The position numbers and the translations under genes were made by a program. DNA of 45,718 nt from Salinarimonas sp051117315. Its GTDB lineage: Bacteria; Pseudomonadota; Alphaproteobacteria; Rhizobiales; Beijerinckiaceae. This document shows, piece after piece, positions 1 to 5,897 of this stretch. The DNA is taken from the NCBI GenBank assembly GCA_051117315.1, contig JBNPEA010000115.1, forward strand, positions 1 through 45,718, read 5' to 3'. Under the pieces are notes generated by a model. It did not search any database, was not told the origin of the DNA, and worked only from the letters and a program-made list of their open reading frames with translations. The stretch's first letter is position 1; every line of letters starts with the position of its first letter.

Positions 1-646
1 GGCCGGGGATGTCGGCCAGCACGAACTCGCGCTCGTGGACGCGCACGCCGCCGAGGCCCGGGGGCAGCGTCGTGAACGGATAGTCGGCGATCTTCGGCCT
101 GGCCGCGGGGGTGGCGGCGAGGAAGGTCGACTTGCCCGCGTTGGGCAGGCCGACGAGCCCGGCATCGGCGATGAGCTTGAGGCGCAGCCAGATCCAGCGC
201 TCCTCGCCCTCGAGCCCGGGATTGGCGCGGCGCGGGGCGCGGTTGGTGGAGGTCGTGAAGTGCGCGTTGCCGAACCCGCCGTTGCCGCCCTTGCACAGCC
301 GCACGCGCTGCCCGATCTCGACGAGGTCCGCGAGCACGGTCTCGCCGTCCTCGTCGAGAATCTGGGTGCCGACGGGGACCTTCAGGATCACGTCCTCGCC
401 GGCGGCGCCGGTGCGGTTGCGGCCCATGCCGTGCACGCCCTTCTGCGCCTTGAAGTGCTGCTGGTAGCGATAGTCGATCAGCGTATTGAGCCCCTCGACG
501 CAGTGCGCCCAGACGTCGCCGCCGCGCCCTCCGTCGCCGCCGTCGGGCCCGCCGAACTCGATGAACTTCTCGCGGCGGAAGGAGACGGCGCCGGCGCCGC
601 CGTCGCCCGCCTTCACGTAGATCTTGGCCTGGTCGAGGAACTTCAT
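1..646 (-). CDS. obgE: GTPase Obg/CgtA, 3' end outside the window
   Basis: Obg is a conserved GTPase that associates with the large ribosomal subunit and acts in ribosome maturation and stress control. The 215 visible residues start MKFLDQAKIYVKAGDGGAG and contain the glycine-rich Obg fold (FGGPDGGDGGRGGDVW, CKGGNGGFGNAHF). The G domain follows with a Walker A/G1 motif GLPNAGKST and ends exactly at the G3 motif DIPG at the window edge, so the rest of the G domain and the C-terminal region are missing. The ATG at 644-646 is the standard family start. It lies 37 bases downstream of the GNAT gene on the same strand, an order usual in Hyphomicrobiales (rplU-rpmA-GNAT-obgE). Identification is firm; only the truncation is unusual. 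Confidence 0.97.
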   Translation of the reverse strand, partial: MKFLDQAKIYVKAGDGGAGAVSFRREKFIEFGGPDGGDGGRGGDVWAHCVEGLNTLIDYRYQQHFKAQKGVHGMGRNRTGAAGEDVILKVPVGTQILDEDGETVLADLVEIGQRVRLCKGGNGGFGNAHFTTSTNRAPRRANPGLEGEERWIWLRLKLIADAGLVGLPNAGKSTFLAATPAARPKIADYPFTTLPPGLGGVRVHEREFVLADIPG

Positions 647-683
647 CGTGGATCGGTCTCGGTTGGGATGGCCCCGCGGCGGA

Positions 684-1385
684 TCACTCCGCCGCGAGGA
701 AGAGGGGGCGGCCCGCCGCGGTGGCCGCGGCGGAGCCGGATGCGGGCGCGTCCGGCGCGACCTCCTCGACGAGGACGTCCGGGGTCTCGTCGGCCGGCGC
801 CCAGCCGTCGCGGCTCCAGGCCTTGAGGCTCGCCCAGTCGCGGCGGCTCAGGCGGAACGTGTCGACGGGGAAGCGCCCGCGCAAGGGAGAGTCCTGGAAG
901 CCCGGCCCCTCGGCGAGGAAGCCGCACTTCTCGAGCACCCGCTGCGAGGCGGCGTTGCCGACCCGCACCGAGGCGGCGAGCGCCTCGATCCGGGTGAAGG
1001 CGAAGACCGCGTCGATCATCGCCCGTGCGGCCTCCGTGACGAGGCCCCGGCCCCAGAAGGGCCGGCCCAGCCAATAGCCGAGCACGGCCTCGCCCGAGGC
1101 GTTCGGCTCGACGCCGATCATGCCCATGAGGCGCGTGGGCTGCGCCTTCGGCGCCAGCGCGAGCCGCAGGCTCTCGCCGCGCAGGGCCGCCGCCCGGCTC
1201 TCGAGCACGAAGGCGTCGGCGGCCTCGCGCGGATAGGGATGCGGCAGGCGCGCGGTGGTCTCGGCGACGGCGCGCTCGCCCGCCAGCGCGGCGATCTCGC
1301 CGGCGTCGGCGTGGCGCGGCCAGCGCAGCCACAGCCGTCTGGTCTCCAGCCGGAAGACGTCGTCGCGGGTCAGGTCGGGGAACAT
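684..1385 (-). CDS. GNAT family N-acetyltransferase (RimJ/RimL-like)
   Basis: A 233-residue acetyltransferase of the GNAT fold that should transfer acetyl from acetyl-CoA to an amine, possibly a protein N-terminus as in RimJ/RimL; the substrate is not known. The N-terminal strand LETRRLWLRWP is typical of RimJ/RimL members. The acetyl-CoA-binding stretch YWLGRPFWGRGLVTEA (about residues 123-138) carries the Q/R-x-x-G-x-G/A-like loop, and NAASQRVLEKCGF is the family's C-terminal helix signature. The last 40 residues are Ala/Asp-rich and look like a disordered tail. The gene sits between rpmA and obgE, a conserved place for a GNAT gene in this order, so a ribosome-linked substrate is plausible but unproven. 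A GGAG lies upstream of the chosen ATG. Confidence 0.88.
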   Translation of the reverse strand: MFPDLTRDDVFRLETRRLWLRWPRHADAGEIAALAGERAVAETTARLPHPYPREAADAFVLESRAAALRGESLRLALAPKAQPTRLMGMIGVEPNASGEAVLGYWLGRPFWGRGLVTEAARAMIDAVFAFTRIEALAASVRVGNAASQRVLEKCGFLAEGPGFQDSPLRGRFPVDTFRLSRRDWASLKAWSRDGWAPADETPDVLVEEVAPDAPASGSAAATAAGRPLFLAAE

Positions 1386-1447
1386 GTCTCGGCTCCGGGT
1401 CGCGGCGCCGAACCCCTCGCGGGAGCCTGGAGCGCCGAATGAGAAAC

Positions 1448-1482
1448 GACGAAGGGGAGGTGGCGCCCCACCTCCCCTCGTC
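1448..1482 (-). terminator. Strong hairpin between rpmA and the GNAT gene
   Basis: GGGGAGGTGG (1454-1463) pairs perfectly with CCACCTCCCC (1468-1477) across a 4-base loop. The outer GACGA (1448-1452) pairs with TCGTC (1478-1482), leaving one bulged A. Read on the minus strand it lies 114 bases past the rpmA stop and is followed by GTTTCTC, a weak U-tract. It may stop or attenuate rplU-rpmA transcription. The CCACCTCCCC module also occurs in the dispersed repeats of this window, so it could instead be a repeat remnant. The rest of the 210-base gap (1386-1595) shows nothing else clear. Confidence 0.5.
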
Positions 1483-1595
1483 GGTCTCTCCGAGAGCCTG
1501 TCCCGCCTGTGGCGGGTGCGGCGTGTCTCTCGAAGCTCTCGCGGGGGTCTGGTGGGACCGGCGGGAGCTTCTGGATCAACGCTCGCTCTCGCCGC

Positions 1596-1862
1596 TTACT
1601 CTGCCGCCAGTGCGGCGGGAATCACCGATACGAAGGATTTGCCGGCTCGCTTGCCGAACTGCACGCGCCCGTCCGTGAGGGCGAAGAGCGTATGATCCTT
1701 GCCGCAGCCGACATTGAGGCCCGGGTTCACCCGCGTGCCGCGTTGGCGCACGATGATGTTGCCGGCCACGACGGCCTCGTTGCCGAACTTCTTGACGCCG
1801 AGGCGCCGACCTTCGGAGTCGCGACCGTTGCGCGACGATCCGCCAGCCTTCTTGTGAGCCAT
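1596..1862 (-). CDS. rpmA: 50S ribosomal protein L27
   Basis: Ribosomal protein L27 of the large subunit; its N-terminal tail reaches toward the peptidyl-transferase centre. The 88 residues begin MAHKKAGGSSRNGRDSEG, the near-invariant L27 start, followed by RRLGVKKFGNEAV and RQRGTRVNPGLNVGCGKDHTL in fragments that match the family along its full length. There is no N-terminal cleavable extension of the Firmicutes type, since the protein starts directly at MAHKKA. It lies 73 bases downstream of rplU on the same strand, the usual rplU-rpmA pair, presumably co-transcribed from the promoter upstream of rplU. Identification is certain from sequence. Confidence 0.98.
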   Translation of the reverse strand: MAHKKAGGSSRNGRDSEGRRLGVKKFGNEAVVAGNIIVRQRGTRVNPGLNVGCGKDHTLFALTDGRVQFGKRAGKSFVSVIPAALAAE

Positions 1863-1935
1863 GGGTCTACTCCCGTCTCGTCTCTCGCCTTGCGATCGCG
1901 GGCTCGCGCCGCGCCGATCGCGCAGAATTCGTGGT

Positions 1936-2334
1936 TCAGGCCTCGGCGGTGTCGCCCGCCTCGGCGTCCGGCTTGGCTGTGCTCACCGCCTTGCGCGGCG
2001 CCGCCTCGGCCTTGACCGTCTTGCCGTTCGCCGAGATCTCGACGATGCGCAGGGACATCAGGTCCTGGCGATGGCCCCGCTTGCGCTTCGAGTTCTGGCG
2101 GCGGCGCTTCTTGAACGCGATGACCTTCGGCCCGCGCGTGAGCGCGACCACCTCGGCCTTCACCGACGCGCCGTCCACGGTCGGCGCACCGACCTGAACG
2201 TCCTCGCCCTCGCCCACCATCAGAACGTCGAGCTCGACGGTCTGGCCCGGCTCGGCGGAGAGCCTCTCGATCGTAATCACGTCCGACGCGGCAACGCGGT
2301 ACTGCTTGCCGCCGGTCTTGATCACTGCGAACAT
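1936..2334 (-). CDS. rplU: 50S ribosomal protein L21
   Basis: Ribosomal protein L21, which binds 23S rRNA. The 132-residue product starts MFAVIKTGGKQYRVAASDV, the classic L21 start, and has the basic signature FKKRRRQNSKRKRGHRQD at about residues 75-92. The open frame continues upstream to 2463, but the ATG at 2332-2334 is chosen because the family begins there and GAGGAG lies just upstream. About 30 residues beyond the usual L21 core (from roughly residue 103) form an Ala/Lys/Glu-rich tail ending DTAEA. First gene of the rplU-rpmA unit, with a good promoter at 2451-2479. Confidence 0.97.
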   Translation of the reverse strand: MFAVIKTGGKQYRVAASDVITIERLSAEPGQTVELDVLMVGEGEDVQVGAPTVDGASVKAEVVALTRGPKVIAFKKRRRQNSKRKRGHRQDLMSLRIVEISANGKTVKAEAAPRKAVSTAKPDAEAGDTAEA

Positions 2335-2369
2335 CGTTTTCTCCTCGTGTTCGATCCGGCTCTCCGCGC

Positions 2370-2386
2370 GGTCGCCATAGGCGACC
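2370..2386 (-). promoter_or_regulatory. Hairpin in the rplU leader
   Basis: In the untranslated leader of rplU the arms GGTCGCC (2370-2376) and GGCGACC (2380-2386) are perfectly complementary around a 3-base loop. It starts 35 bases upstream of the rplU start codon. Ribosomal protein operons are often autoregulated through leader structures; whether this one binds L21 or is only a small stem is unknown. Confidence 0.35.
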
Positions 2387-2450
2387 GACGGGACCGGCTT
2401 CTTTGCAGCATCCGGCATCCCCGCGCGCGGACGCGCTGCGGGAAGCGAGG

Positions 2451-2479
2451 GAGGTAGTCGCAAACGGCGCGCCTGTCAA
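2451..2479 (-). promoter_or_regulatory. Probable promoter of rplU-rpmA
   Basis: On the minus strand TTGACA (2479-2474) is followed after 17 bases by TACCTC (2456-2451), a good sigma-70-type pair, about 117 bases upstream of the rplU start. It predicts a leader of roughly 110 nucleotides that contains the 2370-2386 hairpin. Confidence 0.55.
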
Positions 2480-2570
2480 CGAAAGATGCGCTCGAGGAGC
2501 GCTTCGCGCGAGCCGCGTCTCGATATCGCATCCCCACCTCCGGGCTCGGGCTCCAGTCCCGCCGGGGCGC

Positions 2571-2609
2571 GCGGGAGCCTTGTGCGGGAGCCTTGTGCGG
2601 GAGCCTTGT
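2571..2609. repeat. 13-bp tandem repeat, three perfect copies
   Basis: The unit GCGGGAGCCTTGT is present three times in a row (2571-2583, 2584-2596, 2597-2609), followed by a decayed fourth copy to about 2624. It lies in the 392-base divergent region between rplU and gdx. Period 13 is not a multiple of three and no gene covers it. Confidence 0.85.
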
Positions 2610-2656
2610 GCGGGACACCTTGCGCCGGCGCCGTCCGCCGCCCACATGCGGCCCGC

Positions 2657-2704
2657 GAGGCCACGTCCTCCCCCCATTTCGGGTTCAGGTCCGGGACGGC
2701 CCGG
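2657..2704 (+). promoter_or_regulatory. Possible degenerate guanidine-II (mini-ykkC-like) element before gdx
   Basis: Known guanidine-II riboswitches have two small hairpins with ACGR loops just upstream of guanidine genes. Here the second hairpin fits: CCGGG (2691-2695), loop ACGG, CCCGG (2700-2704), ending 10 bases before the GGAGG of gdx. A weaker first stem, GAGG (2657-2660) with CCTC (2667-2670), has ACGT within a 6-base loop and so departs from ACGR. The spacing of about 20 bases is acceptable. This is a suggestion only, because the first loop fails the consensus. Confidence 0.25.
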
Positions 2705-2726
2705 CTGCTCCGTGGAGGGCGCGGTC

Positions 2727-3047
2727 GTGGCTTGGGTCATCCTTTTCGTCGCCGGATTGTTCGAGGTCGTCTGGGCCTTCTCCATGAAGCAGTCCGAGGG
2801 CTTCACGCGCCTCTGGCCGTCGGTCGTGACGCTCGTCGCGATGGTGATCAGCTTCGGCCTGCTGGCGTGGTCGATGCGTGTCCTGCCGCTCGGCACGGCC
2901 TACACGATCTGGACCGGCATCGGCGCCCTCGGCGCGTTCGTCGTCGGCATCGCGGTGCTGGGCGAGCCCGTCAGCGCGACACGCCTCCTCGCGGCCACGC
3001 TCATCCTCGGCGGGCTCGTGCTCATGAAGCTGTCGAGCGCAGGCTGA
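2727..3047 (+). CDS. gdx: SMR-family guanidinium exporter (Gdx/SugE)
   Basis: A 106-residue, four-helix small multidrug resistance protein that should exchange guanidinium for protons at the inner membrane as an antiparallel dimer. It has the Gdx-type signature: Gly10, the essential Glu13, Trp16 and Lys21 in AGLFEVVWAFSMK, followed by GFTRLWPS, which separates Gdx from EmrE-type drug exporters. The frame is open far upstream, but the GTG at 2727-2729 is chosen because the protein then begins (M)AWVILFVAG as in the family, and GGAGG (2714-2718) sits 8 bases before it. It is divergent from rplU and convergent with the hydantoinase gene. A possible guanidine-II-like hairpin precedes it. Function as a guanidinium exporter is inferred from the signature residues. 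Confidence 0.9.
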   Translation: MAWVILFVAGLFEVVWAFSMKQSEGFTRLWPSVVTLVAMVISFGLLAWSMRVLPLGTAYTIWTGIGALGAFVVGIAVLGEPVSATRLLAATLILGGLVLMKLSSAG

Positions 3048-3083
3048 AGCCGGCGCCCCGAAGCGACGGCATCGCCGCCGCTC

Positions 3084-4514
3084 TCACGGATCGAGCCGAC
3101 CCGCCGGTGGGTCGACCTGCGGGCGCATGGCGGGGGAGACCTCCATGGGGATTCGCCGGCCGCTCCCCGGCGCGGCGGCGAGCGCGCCGTCGGCGACGAC
3201 GACCTCGCCCCGGCGCAGCACGGTCGTCGGCCAGCCGGTCACCGTACGGCCGGCGAAGGGATCGTAGCCCGTCCCGTCGTGCAGGTCGTCGGTCCCGAAC
3301 GTGCGCGTCGCCATCGGGTCCCAGATCGCGACGTCGGCGTCGCAGCCGGGCAGGAGCCGGCCCTTGCCGGTGAGCCCGAAGATGTCGGCGGGCGCCGTCG
3401 CGGTGAGCGCGACGAAACGGTCGAGCCCGAGCCGGCCCTTCTTCACCATGGCGTCGAACAGGAGCGGCAGGCGCGTCTCGAGGCCGGGCATGCCGTTCGC
3501 GATGCGGGTGAAGGGCGCGTCGCGACCGTGGGCGTACTTGCCGGTCTCGTCGAGGCGGTAGGGCGCGTGGTCGGAGGAGACGAGGTCGAGATCGCCCCGC
3601 GCGAGCCCGGCCCAGAGCGCCTCCTGGTCCGCGCCGTCGCGCTGGGGCGGCGAGCACATCAGGCCGGCGGGCTCGACCGGCGGATCGGCGAAGTCGGCGG
3701 CCGTCATGAAGAGGTAGTGCGGGCAGGTCTCCGCCACGACCGGCGCGCCGCGCCCACGGGCCTCGCGCACCACGCCGACACCCTCCGCGCAGGAGACGTG
3801 GAAGAGCATCACCGGCTGGCCGGTGAACTCGGCGAAGCGGCACATGCGCGAGAGCGCCTCGACCTCGGCCGCGCGCGGATGCGAGATCGGGTGGTGATGC
3901 GGCGCCATGCGGCCGCTCTCCACGAGCCGGCGCACCATCCAGCGGATGAGCCCGTCGTTCTCGGCGTGGACGCAGACGATGCCGCCGTGCTCCCGCGCCG
4001 TCCAGAGCACGTCGAGGATCTCGGCATCGCCGACGCGGACCTTGTCGTAGACGGTGAAGAGCTTGATCGAGCGGTGGCCGGCCGCCATCAGCGCCGGCAG
4101 GTCCGTCGTCAGGTTCTCGCCGGAGACGTCCGAGACGATCATGTGGAAGGCGTGGTCGGTCATCGCGCCGCGCGCGGCCAGCGCCTCGTAGTCGGCGACG
4201 ACCGTCGAGAGCCGCATGCCCGGGTGCTGGGCGGCGAAGGAGACGGTCGTCGTGGTGCCGCCCATCAGGGCCGAGCGCGTTGCGGTCTCGAACGTGTCGG
4301 CGTTCATCAGGCCGGCGCCGGAGAGTTGCTCGATGTGGCAGTGGGAATCGACCCCGCCGGGCAGGACGAGCCGGCCCGCGGCGTCGATCTCCCGCCGGGC
4401 GGGCCCGAGATCGGTCCCGAGCGCGGCGACCCGGCCGTCGCGGATGGCGAGGTCGGCGGCGACGCTGCCGGCCCCGGTGGCGACGGTTCCCCCTCGAATG
4501 ACGACGTCGTGCAT
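3084..4514 (-). CDS. Hydantoinase/dihydropyrimidinase-family amidohydrolase
   Basis: A 476-residue cytoplasmic metal-dependent hydrolase that should open a cyclic amide ring such as a hydantoin or dihydropyrimidine. The catalytic set is complete: His58-Cys-His60, the lysine expected to be carboxylated (Lys151 in RSIKLFTVY), His183 (CVHAEND), His239 (LFHVS) and Asp315 (SSDHAPY). The HCHIEQ variant replaces the common HTHLD motif, which marks a subgroup within the family. It is divergent from a GntR regulator. A promoter with TTGTCA, 17 bases and TATCCT precedes it with a GTGTATACAC palindrome in the spacer. Co-regulation with the transport operon at 5402-14367 is inferred from the shared palindrome. 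The actual ring substrate cannot be read from sequence; allantoinase is less likely given the dihydropyrimidinase-like KLFTVY region. Confidence 0.88.
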   Translation of the reverse strand: MHDVVIRGGTVATGAGSVAADLAIRDGRVAALGTDLGPARREIDAAGRLVLPGGVDSHCHIEQLSGAGLMNADTFETATRSALMGGTTTTVSFAAQHPGMRLSTVVADYEALAARGAMTDHAFHMIVSDVSGENLTTDLPALMAAGHRSIKLFTVYDKVRVGDAEILDVLWTAREHGGIVCVHAENDGLIRWMVRRLVESGRMAPHHHPISHPRAAEVEALSRMCRFAEFTGQPVMLFHVSCAEGVGVVREARGRGAPVVAETCPHYLFMTAADFADPPVEPAGLMCSPPQRDGADQEALWAGLARGDLDLVSSDHAPYRLDETGKYAHGRDAPFTRIANGMPGLETRLPLLFDAMVKKGRLGLDRFVALTATAPADIFGLTGKGRLLPGCDADVAIWDPMATRTFGTDDLHDGTGYDPFAGRTVTGWPTTVLRRGEVVVADGALAAAPGSGRRIPMEVSPAMRPQVDPPAGRLDP

Positions 4515-4561
4515 CGCAGGCCCCTTCCTCGCTCGCTCGCGCGTGCCGTCGCGCTTGCATC

Positions 4562-4590
4562 AGGATACGGCGTGTATACACTGGTGACAA
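4562..4590 (-). promoter_or_regulatory. Hydantoinase promoter with GntR-type operator in the spacer
   Basis: On the minus strand TTGTCA (4590-4585), 17 bases, then TATCCT (4567-4562). The spacer contains the perfect palindrome GTGTATACAC (4572-4581). A near copy, GTGTATACCA, overlaps the promoter of the VOC/transport operon at 5358-5367. GntR/FadR-type regulators commonly bind short palindromes of this kind, so the GntR encoded at 4635-5300 probably binds here, possibly repressing its own gene too. Confidence 0.65.
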
Positions 4591-4634
4591 GCGGCCGCCA
4601 AGAATGCCGGCCGGGACGCGGGGAGGGCGTCGGC

Positions 4635-5300
4635 ATGCGCCACGACCAGACGACCGGGGAGGCGAGCCCCAAGCTCGGCGACGCGACACACGAGCGGCTG
4701 CGCGCGATGATCCTGTCGGGCGAGCTGCCGGCGGGGACGCGCCTCCAGGAGAAGCCGCTCGCCGATCGTCTCGGCGTCTCGCGGACGCCCGTGCGCGAGG
4801 CGATCGCGCGGCTCTCCAGCGAGGGGCTGGTCTCGCGGGTCGCCGGCAACGCCCCGACGGTGAGCACGGTCTCGATCACGGAGATCATGGAGATCCTGCA
4901 CGTGCGCCGCCTGCTCGAATGCGAGGCGGCGCGCCAGGCGGCGACGGTGGTGATCTCGCCGGAGCCCTTCCTGGAGATGCGCGCGCGCGTCGAGCGCTTC
5001 CTCGGGCCGACGCGGCCGGACCCGGCCACGCACATGCGCCTCGACGAGGACCTGCACGGCGGCATCGCCCGCGCCTCCGGCTCGACGCTGCTGCAGGACA
5101 TGATTCTCGGGCTCAAGCTCAAGACCCGGATGTACGACAAGGGCTCGATCCCCGAGCGGTTCGAGCCCGGCTGCCACGAGCACATCGCCATCCTCGACGC
5201 CATCATCGCCCGTGACCCCGAGCGCGCCGAGGCCGCGATGCGCTCGCATCTGGAGAACGTGCGCGCCGGCATTCTGGGGCATCTGTCGCGCCTGTTCTGA
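4635..5300 (+). CDS. GntR-family regulator (FCD type)
   Basis: A 221-residue transcription regulator. The N-terminal winged helix contains LRAMILSGELPAGTRL and LADRLGVSRTPVREAIARL (about residues 21-59), the GntR recognition signature. The C-terminal FCD-like helical domain has Asp and His residues (RLDEDLHGGIA, HEHIAILDAI) typical of the metal/effector pocket. The frame extends upstream, but the ATG at 4635 is chosen because the HTH begins about 13 residues later and GGGAGGG lies just upstream. The gene is divergent from the hydantoinase and followed by the VOC-transporter operon. Palindromes with GTGTATAC lie on both flanks. It is the likely regulator of both arms, with the transported or hydrolysed compound as effector, which is inference. 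Confidence 0.9.
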   Translation: MRHDQTTGEASPKLGDATHERLRAMILSGELPAGTRLQEKPLADRLGVSRTPVREAIARLSSEGLVSRVAGNAPTVSTVSITEIMEILHVRRLLECEAARQAATVVISPEPFLEMRARVERFLGPTRPDPATHMRLDEDLHGGIARASGSTLLQDMILGLKLKTRMYDKGSIPERFEPGCHEHIAILDAIIARDPERAEAAMRSHLENVRAGILGHLSRLF

Positions 5301-5340
5301 AGCCTGCCCGAAAAAGCGCCACGCTGCCCAGAGGAGATCG

Positions 5341-5368
5341 TTGACAGCGCACACACCGTGTATACCAT
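5341..5368 (+). promoter_or_regulatory. Promoter of the VOC-transporter operon with overlapping operator
   Basis: TTGACA (5341-5346), 16 bases, then TACCAT (5363-5368) form a good promoter 34 bases upstream of the VOC start codon. GTGTATACCA (5358-5367) overlaps the -10 region and matches eight of ten bases of the perfect palindrome at 4572-4581. Binding here would block RNA polymerase, so repression by the adjacent GntR is the simplest reading. Confidence 0.65.
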
Positions 5369-5401
5369 CCCCATACGTCAGTCATTCGGAGAGCGCGACG
5401 C

Positions 5402-5821
5402 ATGACAGAAGAAGCGACCAGGGAAGCGCCGGACGGGACGCCCGCGCGCCCGCAGGCACCCGTCGAGCTGGCGATCACGTTCCTGTATTACCGCGACCTG
5501 CCCCGGGCGATCGCCTTCTACGAGGAGGTGATGGGCTTTGCCCTCGCCATCGACCAGGGCTGGTCGAAGATCTACCGCATCGCCGAGCGCGCCCATGTCG
5601 GCCTCGTCGACGAGACCCGCGGCATGCACCGCGCGGCCGACACGAAGCCGGTGCAGCTGTGCATCCGCGTGCCCGATGTCGACGCCTGGCATGCCTGGGC
5701 CGCGGCCTGCGGCGTCGCGAACCTCACCGCCCCGCGGGATTCCACCGCGCTCGGCATCCGCGCCTTCGTCTTCGACGATCCCGAGGGCTACCAGATCGAG
5801 GTGCAGAGCGCGCTCGCCTGA
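5402..5821 (+). CDS. VOC-family (glyoxalase/dioxygenase fold) protein
   Basis: A 139-residue single-chain VOC protein. Two beta-alpha-beta-beta-beta modules can be seen: ITFLYYRDLPRAIAFYEEVM at about residues 26-45 and VQLCIRVPDVDAWHAWAAA at about residues 78-96, ending with the strand YQIEVQS. Metal ligands of glyoxalases are normally His/Glu at the ends of four strands; here only the last Glu is evident, while the first and third strands carry Thr/Phe and Gln. It may therefore be a non-canonical enzyme or a binding protein. It is the first gene of the operon that encodes the ABC transporter and second amidohydrolase, directly downstream of the regulated promoter. A role in processing or sensing the transported compound is possible but not shown. 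Confidence 0.8.
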   Translation: MTEEATREAPDGTPARPQAPVELAITFLYYRDLPRAIAFYEEVMGFALAIDQGWSKIYRIAERAHVGLVDETRGMHRAADTKPVQLCIRVPDVDAWHAWAAACGVANLTAPRDSTALGIRAFVFDDPEGYQIEVQSALA

Positions 5822-5897
5822 GCCGCGCCTCCGCGTCCCATTATTCCACATCAAGAGAGCGGCAAACGCTCCCGGCAACGACCAGAGAGAGGACCTC

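Noticed and set aside
2571..2624. Tandem repeat as a CRISPR array
   Set aside because: The units are only 13 bases, contiguous, with no spacers and no cas genes nearby.
2403..2726. An N-terminal extension of the Gdx protein
   Set aside because: The extension has no family similarity and covers tandem repeats; the GTG at 2727 has a ribosome-binding site and the family N-terminus.
4515..4634. A separate strong promoter for the gntR gene in the plus direction
   Set aside because: TTGCAT and TATACA are present but only 14 bases apart; no convincing pair at 16-18 bases was found.
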